From contig NW_014578380.1 of assembly GCF_000485595.1 (NCBI RefSeq), positions 4,710-28,320 of the forward strand: DNA of 23,611 nt. The letters are read 5' to 3'. This DNA comes from Priapulus caudatus (Eukaryota > Priapulida > Priapulimorpha > Priapulimorphida > Priapulidae). Under the pieces are notes generated by a model. That model saw only the letters and a program-made list of their open reading frames with translations. It did not search any database and was not told the DNA's origin. A program made the position numbers and the translations under genes. Positions 18,791 through 23,611 of the stretch are shown piece after piece; within the stretch, counting starts at the first letter, position 1, and the number at the start of each line of letters is the position of its first letter.

Positions 18791-19039
18791 TAATTTTATG
18801 TAAATAAATAAAGACTTTACACAATGCTATATTAATTATTTCTCATTTTATTCTCACAATACTGCGGGAATGATACATAATTATACATGTACTGAATAAT
18901 AATGAGGATCGACGGAACTTTTCATTGTTGCTAATTTTGTTAATTTGTCTCAACACTCTACGTACCACCACCGGTATTTGGAATTCGAAATAGGGTTAAC
19001 ATAAATTTTTATATGCATTTGAGCGGAACTCAACCCCAC

Positions 19040-19105
19040 TCCTCGCGATCCCACGGGGGGTAGAGGGGGTTCATCGATCCGAACCCCCCGCGGCTACGCC
19101 CTTGC
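19040..19105. repeat. GGCTACGCC-type repeat fragment with hairpin
   Basis: GGGGGTTC (19065-19072) and GAACCCCC (19081-19088) form a hairpin around ATCGATCC, followed by CGGCTACGCCCTTG. This resembles one end of the 5608-5926 element family. The other end was not found. Confidence 0.55.
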
Positions 19106-19397
19106 CGTTTATATCCGTATATAGATATATGAGGCACTGCTTAATATTTCTTAGCGTAAAGTGCTGGGCCGATAAGAGGCGCTGTATATTTTCACAAACC
19201 ATAGACTGAATAAAAGTCGACTGAACATGTGCGCAAACAAAAATAGTTCGGAAATTATATCTACAACATCGCGCTTGCACACTGCAAAGCCATTTTATTT
19301 CTTAAATTGTACGTTATTGACAATTATGTCGCTGTTATTTCCACTCCACCCCTCTTTCGTGTATGAGTTTGCGGTCCTATATCGCCGCGTCCACCCT
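19106..19397. other. Gene-free spacer
   Basis: Only short frames without recognisable domains. Nothing else seen. Confidence 0.35.
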
Positions 19398-19405
19398 TCT
19401 TTCTC

Positions 19406-19453
<48 letters not shown>

Positions 19454-19511
19454 CTCTCACTCTCTCTCGTCATATGTCCCTATCTCTCTCCCTCTTTTTT
19501 TCTTTCGATAT

Positions 19512-19577
<66 letters not shown>

Positions 19578-19642
19578 TCTCGATATGTCCCTATCTCTCT
19601 CCCTCTTTTTTTCTTTCGATATGTCTCTATCTCTCTCTCTCT

Positions 19643-19678
<36 letters not shown>

Positions 19679-19680
19679 TC
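19398..19680 (+). repeat. Compound (CT)n microsatellite with a 113-bp higher-order unit
   Basis: Long CT runs are interrupted twice by the same ~54-bp segment (19458-19512 and 19571-19624) containing ATATGTCCCTATCTCTC, a T7 run and CTTTCGATATGT. The interval of 113 bp shows a tandem duplication of segment plus CT run. Two long Ser/Leu frames across it are artefacts of the dinucleotide repeat. Confidence 0.85.
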
Positions 19681-20648
19681 TTTTCTCCCTTAATATCTAA
19701 TACCTCCGTTAATTACCTCATGTTTTCGCGTGGCGAAAAAATCAGATTTTGTGTCCTAGTTACCCTCGGTACAAACGGTAGTAAAGTTAGGTAGATAAAA
19801 TATTAATTGAAGTCAACTTTTAATATGATTTTTCACATAAATATTTTAAATCTTTCCGAACGGTGAGCGTTGCAAAATATTCACCGACACTGTTTCTCTA
19901 AAAGTTTCTTCACAGCGTCTCTCCTTTACCACACCGCTTATTACGTGCCCATTCCACACACATATATATATATTAGATAGATTCGATAATTCCTTTTTAT
20001 TTTATATAAATAGCAATTATAGCAATAGTAGGGCCTATTAGTAAAAATAAAATTTCTCAGGTACCTATATATAGCTAATACAGTGTAGATGAAATTCGAT
20101 CCATGTTTTTAATAAGCCACTAATCTTTTAGCATTGCTAAAAGATTGTATTTCTAGTACGTAGGCGAAAAACGGGTGCTAGGATATCCTAATTGTTTAGG
20201 TGCGGATTAATGTGTGTTGACGTTTATTCGGTGATTAAACACCCGCATCTTGAACGCGGCGTTTACTTCGGGTCATAATATACAACTGGTTGTTTACACT
20301 TTTCCTCTAGATCCTCTTCGAACCCTTGCAACTATTATAGCCTCATGCATGCGTTTATTACTATCTAAACAGGTTAAGCTACAGCTAATAATCCATCACC
20401 AACGACGTGCCTTTGTCGCGGCAACGTGGTGCGCTGGTCACCCAGTGGATGCGTGTTCGACCTACCGCTTAACGAAACAATAGCAATAGCTGTGTGTGCC
20501 CGAGCTGCGCGCACCAGAAGCCAAGCTATGGAGCTTGGTGAATTGCCACGATTGAAAATCCACCGGAGCAGCTACAATAATACGGAGGGGAAATCACGTG
20601 CACTGTGTCCCGCGTAGACGCGGACAACATGGACGGCGTCGATTCTTT
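19681..20648. other. Gene-free region
   Basis: No convincing gene. Frames of 77 codons (20250-20483) and 63 codons (20426-20617) have no known domain. A GTGGTGCGCTGG...TGTTCGACC pattern near 20427-20462 weakly resembles pol III A and B boxes, but no tRNA fold could be drawn. Confidence 0.35.
20122..20146. repeat. Near-perfect 25-bp palindrome
   Basis: AATCTTTTAGCA and TGCTAAAAGATT are exact 12-bp inverted arms around a single base. This could be a dimeric protein-binding site, a cruciform or chance in AT-rich DNA. Confidence 0.7.
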
Positions 20649-21325
20649 CGCTCATACACCCAATTCCCAACAACGTAAGCATCGCGCGTCATACTATTCA
20701 CAACCACGTAAAGCATCGCGCGCGTCATACCCATCACAACCCACGTAAGCCATCGCGCGCTCGATCACCATCACCAACACGTAAGATCGCGCACTCCATC
20801 ACCCATTTCACAACCACGGAAGCATCGCACTCTCATCACCCTCATAACCACGTAAGCATCGCGCGCTCATCACCCATCACAACACGTAAGCACTCGCGCA
20901 CTCATCACCCAATCATAACCACGTAAGCATCCGCCGCTGCATAAACCAATTCACAAACCACCGTAAGCCATCGCACGCTCATCCAACACAATCACAACCA
21001 CGTAAGCATCGCACGCTCATCACCCATCACAACCACGTAAGCATCGCGCGCTCATACCCATCATAACCACGTAAGCATCGCGCGCTCATACCCATCATAA
21101 CCACGTAAGCATCGCACGCTCATCACCCATCATAACCACGTAAGCATCGACGCGCTCCATCACCATCACAACCACGTAAGCATCGCGCAACTCATCACCC
21201 ATTCATAACCACTAAGCAGCGCACGTCATTCACCCATCACAACCACGTAGCATCGCGCGCTATACCCATCATAACCACGTAAGCCATCGCGCGCTAATAC
21301 ATTCACAAACCACGTAAGCATCGCA
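20649..21325 (+). repeat. Minisatellite, ~34-bp unit, about 20 copies
   Basis: Consensus unit is roughly CACGTAAGCATCGCGCGCTC followed by ATCACCCATCACAAC. Units vary by single-base indels and a few substitutions (CGCGCGC versus CGCACGC; CATAACC versus CACAACC). Every unit keeps CACGTAAGCATCGC, which holds a CACGT core and a GTAAG splice-donor-like string. No reading frame persists through the array. Confidence 0.9.
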
Positions 21326-23042
21326 CATACAATACAATACATAAATAAGAGAAACAAAACAAGAACAAAGACAGCATCAATACAACCAAAACAACAAAAA
21401 CACACAGTAAGAATAAGCAAGCAGACAATCCATAATAACAAAAACAACACGTAAAAGACAATCAAGACACCAAAAGAATACAATAACCAATACAAAACCC
21501 ACACCCCACCGCCCTCCACCAACGCACCTCCGCCACGCGCTCCCACTCCCGCCTTTCAAAGGCTCCTTGCGGCCGCTCAGCGTTCGCGCTCTCACGGTCT
21601 GTGCCCGACACAACGCTCTCACATTTTGTTGTATGCATTCTTACATCCAATGCCATGCATCGGCAACACAATTTGCGCGCACCTACCCCACAGGTTCCCG
21701 CCTCGAAGACCTACTTGATGGTTAATAAAACCGATGGATGTTGGTAGGCCGAAGGCTTCATTTCACTTCTGTCTCTTTCTGTGATAAATAGTAAAACTTG
21801 TTCTCAGGACGTTATAACGAAGAATAAAATGCGTCCCAAATAAACTGCACTAAAAAACTACTGTAATACAAATCTCTCATCGATATCCAGTCCAGCTATT
21901 CCTACTTACAGTGCCCGGCAAACCAACTACAAACACCGACAACGACAGATCGAACCAAATAACGACCACAATAATATCCCTCTTTCCCTTAGTGCGTCAC
22001 GTAACGTTTTCCCATGGAATTTTGCCATAAATTTTATACAATGAAACGGATTGCATATTACTTGATATAGCATTAGCCCAGGCCAACCCTTCAATTCCGT
22101 ATGCGCAACTTCTAGCAGCGCCTTCTCCCCGGGGGGTCAATCCGTTCAGCAGATGCGTACATATTCTGGCCAACCGTACGTACGTTAGTAGGCTTGTCAA
22201 AATACACTGGAAACGCCCGCAAGAACGCCATGAATCGCGCCATCTAAAACATTCGATCGGCCCGTAAAATGCGGGGAGTCACGTTATAGCGGGGGTGAGT
22301 TAATTATCGAGAAAATGTTGGAGTAATACGGAGCCAAGTGGCCCAATCGCGATTTGTCCGAATTTGTCTTTTTGGGCCCGCATTATATATATATACTAAT
22401 ATATCCGTTATAGCACGGGGGTTAACAAGCCGTTAAATTCTCGTTCAAGTCTTGGGCAGTTCCTCTCCTTAGTAGTCTGTTTTCGCCGAGTTTCTATATT
22501 TTATCGCCCTAATTACGACCAACAATACACCTTAAACATACAACCTATACGCGTGAAAATGAAAAGTAAAATCACGACAAGAGAAATGTCAAGAAAATGA
22601 GTTATGGCATGATCGCTTTATACATCCGATTTTATAATTCCGTTATTTTGGGCTTTCATAGTCAGACGGCTCTACTGATACATAACGCTCAGAATTCTCT
22701 AGCTCTTGAATAACATCTCTTCTGCTCCTAGACACGTTCGTGCGTTTATGTCAATTAAAAGCCCCCCCCCAGGTTGTACTATTTACATATCTCAACGCTA
22801 GCTAGCTCACTGTTGTCATTAATAATGGCGCAGGGGCCGGGCGTTCCCTCGGGCGGCTGATCCGCCGCTTTGTTCTATATCATCTTGGAGTATATACTAT
22901 TCTAACAGGAATGATCTCGGTTCTAGCCGCGCGACAAAGATAATAACAAATGAAAACAATAAATAAATAGGTGGCCTAAAATAAAAATTATATATAAATT
23001 ATATATACATTTATGATTATGTTATATAACATATATACTGAT
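21326..23042. other. Gene-free 3' region
   Basis: 21326-21480 is A/C-rich low-complexity sequence with ACAA(T/C)A repeats; minus-strand frames there (21226-21546, 21377-21622) are composition artefacts. 21530-21720 is GC-richer without a recognisable domain. The rest is AT-rich, with TATA repeats at ~22385 and ~22985-23035 and a C9 run near 22763. No RNA gene was found. Confidence 0.4.
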
Positions 23043-23177
23043 AGAAAAGAGAGAAGGAGAGAAGACCGCGAGAAAGAGAGAGAGATCGAGGAGAGCGAGA
23101 GAGAGAGAGAGAAGAGAAGGATGACAGAGACGCGAGAGAGACGAAGCGGAGAGAGACGAGAAAGAGAGAGAGAGCAC
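23043..23177 (+). repeat. GA-rich simple sequence
   Basis: About 135 bp of degenerate AG/GAGA repeat with occasional CGAG and GACG interruptions. It resembles an old or error-rich (GA)n microsatellite. Confidence 0.8.
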
Positions 23178-23611
23178 TAGACTAGGATAATAACAATCAT
23201 TTCGTTTTTAGCAGTAGTCTTCCAGACTGCTAACCGTTAAGCATTAATAAGAACGATAACAAGCCGCCATTTCAATGTAGTACTAACGTTTTAAATACAC
23301 CTGTAAGCCGCGTATATAATATCATAACAACTAAATTTACAAGAAAAAAAACGTTTTATTTTATTGTTCTAGCAGACATGGTACAAGAACTTACTCGTAG
23401 AACTACTCTGCGTATTTACACAGATTTCAGCAGACATACATTCCATTTACCATACTACGATACTGACACAGTACACACCTGTTCAACGGTTTACACCACT
23501 TATGTACTTAATTACAATCCTAAAGCCGAAAGGTGAACCTATTAAATGCGTGATGAATTTCGACACACGACTAATTTTCATGCAAATAATTATAAATTGA
23601 AAAAAACATTG
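23178..23611. other. Gene-free right end
   Basis: AT-rich. A minus-strand AATAAA lies near 23356-23362, so the 3' end of a minus gene beyond the window is possible, but no coding frame supports it. Confidence 0.3.

Noticed and set aside
19227-19794. Two long Ser/Leu-repeat open frames on plus
   Set aside because: They arise from the CT dinucleotide repeat; no composition outside the repeat resembles a protein.
20420-20470. tRNA-derived SINE or tRNA (GTTCGACC-like B box)
   Set aside because: The A box is poor and no cloverleaf can be drawn; listed only as a weak resemblance.
20649-21325. CRISPR array
   Set aside because: The repeat is head-to-tail with no distinct spacers, varies within units, and the window is animal DNA.
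21226-21671. Minus-strand frames rich in Cys, Val, Leu and Phe
   Set aside because: They come from A/C-rich low-complexity DNA; they look like membrane segments only because of composition.

Overview
The window looks like draft genomic DNA from an invertebrate animal, probably marine, but I cannot place the phylum. The evidence is a spliced forkhead transcription-factor gene with a GT-AG intron and a TATA box, TTAGGG-type telomere repeats, Ty3/gypsy LTR retrotransposons (one of the Mag/SURL kind), GGCGTAGCC-ended short repeats, and long stretches of AG/CT microsatellite. Nothing in it is bacterial: there are no operons, CRISPR arrays or rRNA.

Layout. Positions 1-1430 are gene-free, with a G-rich imperfect tandem repeat and an AT-rich hairpin. 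From 1433 to 8866 two ~0.5 kb copies of one repeat face each other in inverted orientation. Between them lie two interstitial telomeric blocks, a broken Mag-like element (3305-5410) whose LTR is split and partly inverted, a short inverted-terminal-repeat element (5608-5926), and the 3' part of a second LTR element (integrase tail, env-like start, polypurine tract, 504-bp LTR, ending at 7957). A structurally complete but frame-broken Mag-like element on the minus strand fills 8867-13838, with LTRs, tRNA-Leu-type primer site, gag, RT, RNase H, integrase and polypurine tract in order. It abuts a diverged ~120-235-bp tandem array (13839-14805). A 97-bp palindromic MITE-like element follows at 15482-15578.

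The one convincing host gene is on the minus strand at 16276-17795: a two-exon forkhead gene, predicted at 323 aa and most like FoxQ2 in its wing and C-terminal flank, with a TATA box at 18012-18019. From 18.2 kb to the end I see no gene, only repeats: an AT-rich inverted-repeat element, a CT array with a 113-bp higher-order period, a near-perfect 25-bp palindrome, a ~34-bp minisatellite (20649-21325) and a GA-rich tract.

The two Mag copies differ mainly by single-base insertions and deletions, an ambiguous base (N, 3304) sits at a rearrangement junction, and the complete copy lacks matching target-site duplications. Part of the structure may therefore reflect assembly error in repeats, which is stated where relevant. 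I found no clear undescribed biological system. The most useful leads are the divergent forkhead gene, the env-carrying LTR element, the rearranged LTRs and the two tandem arrays.
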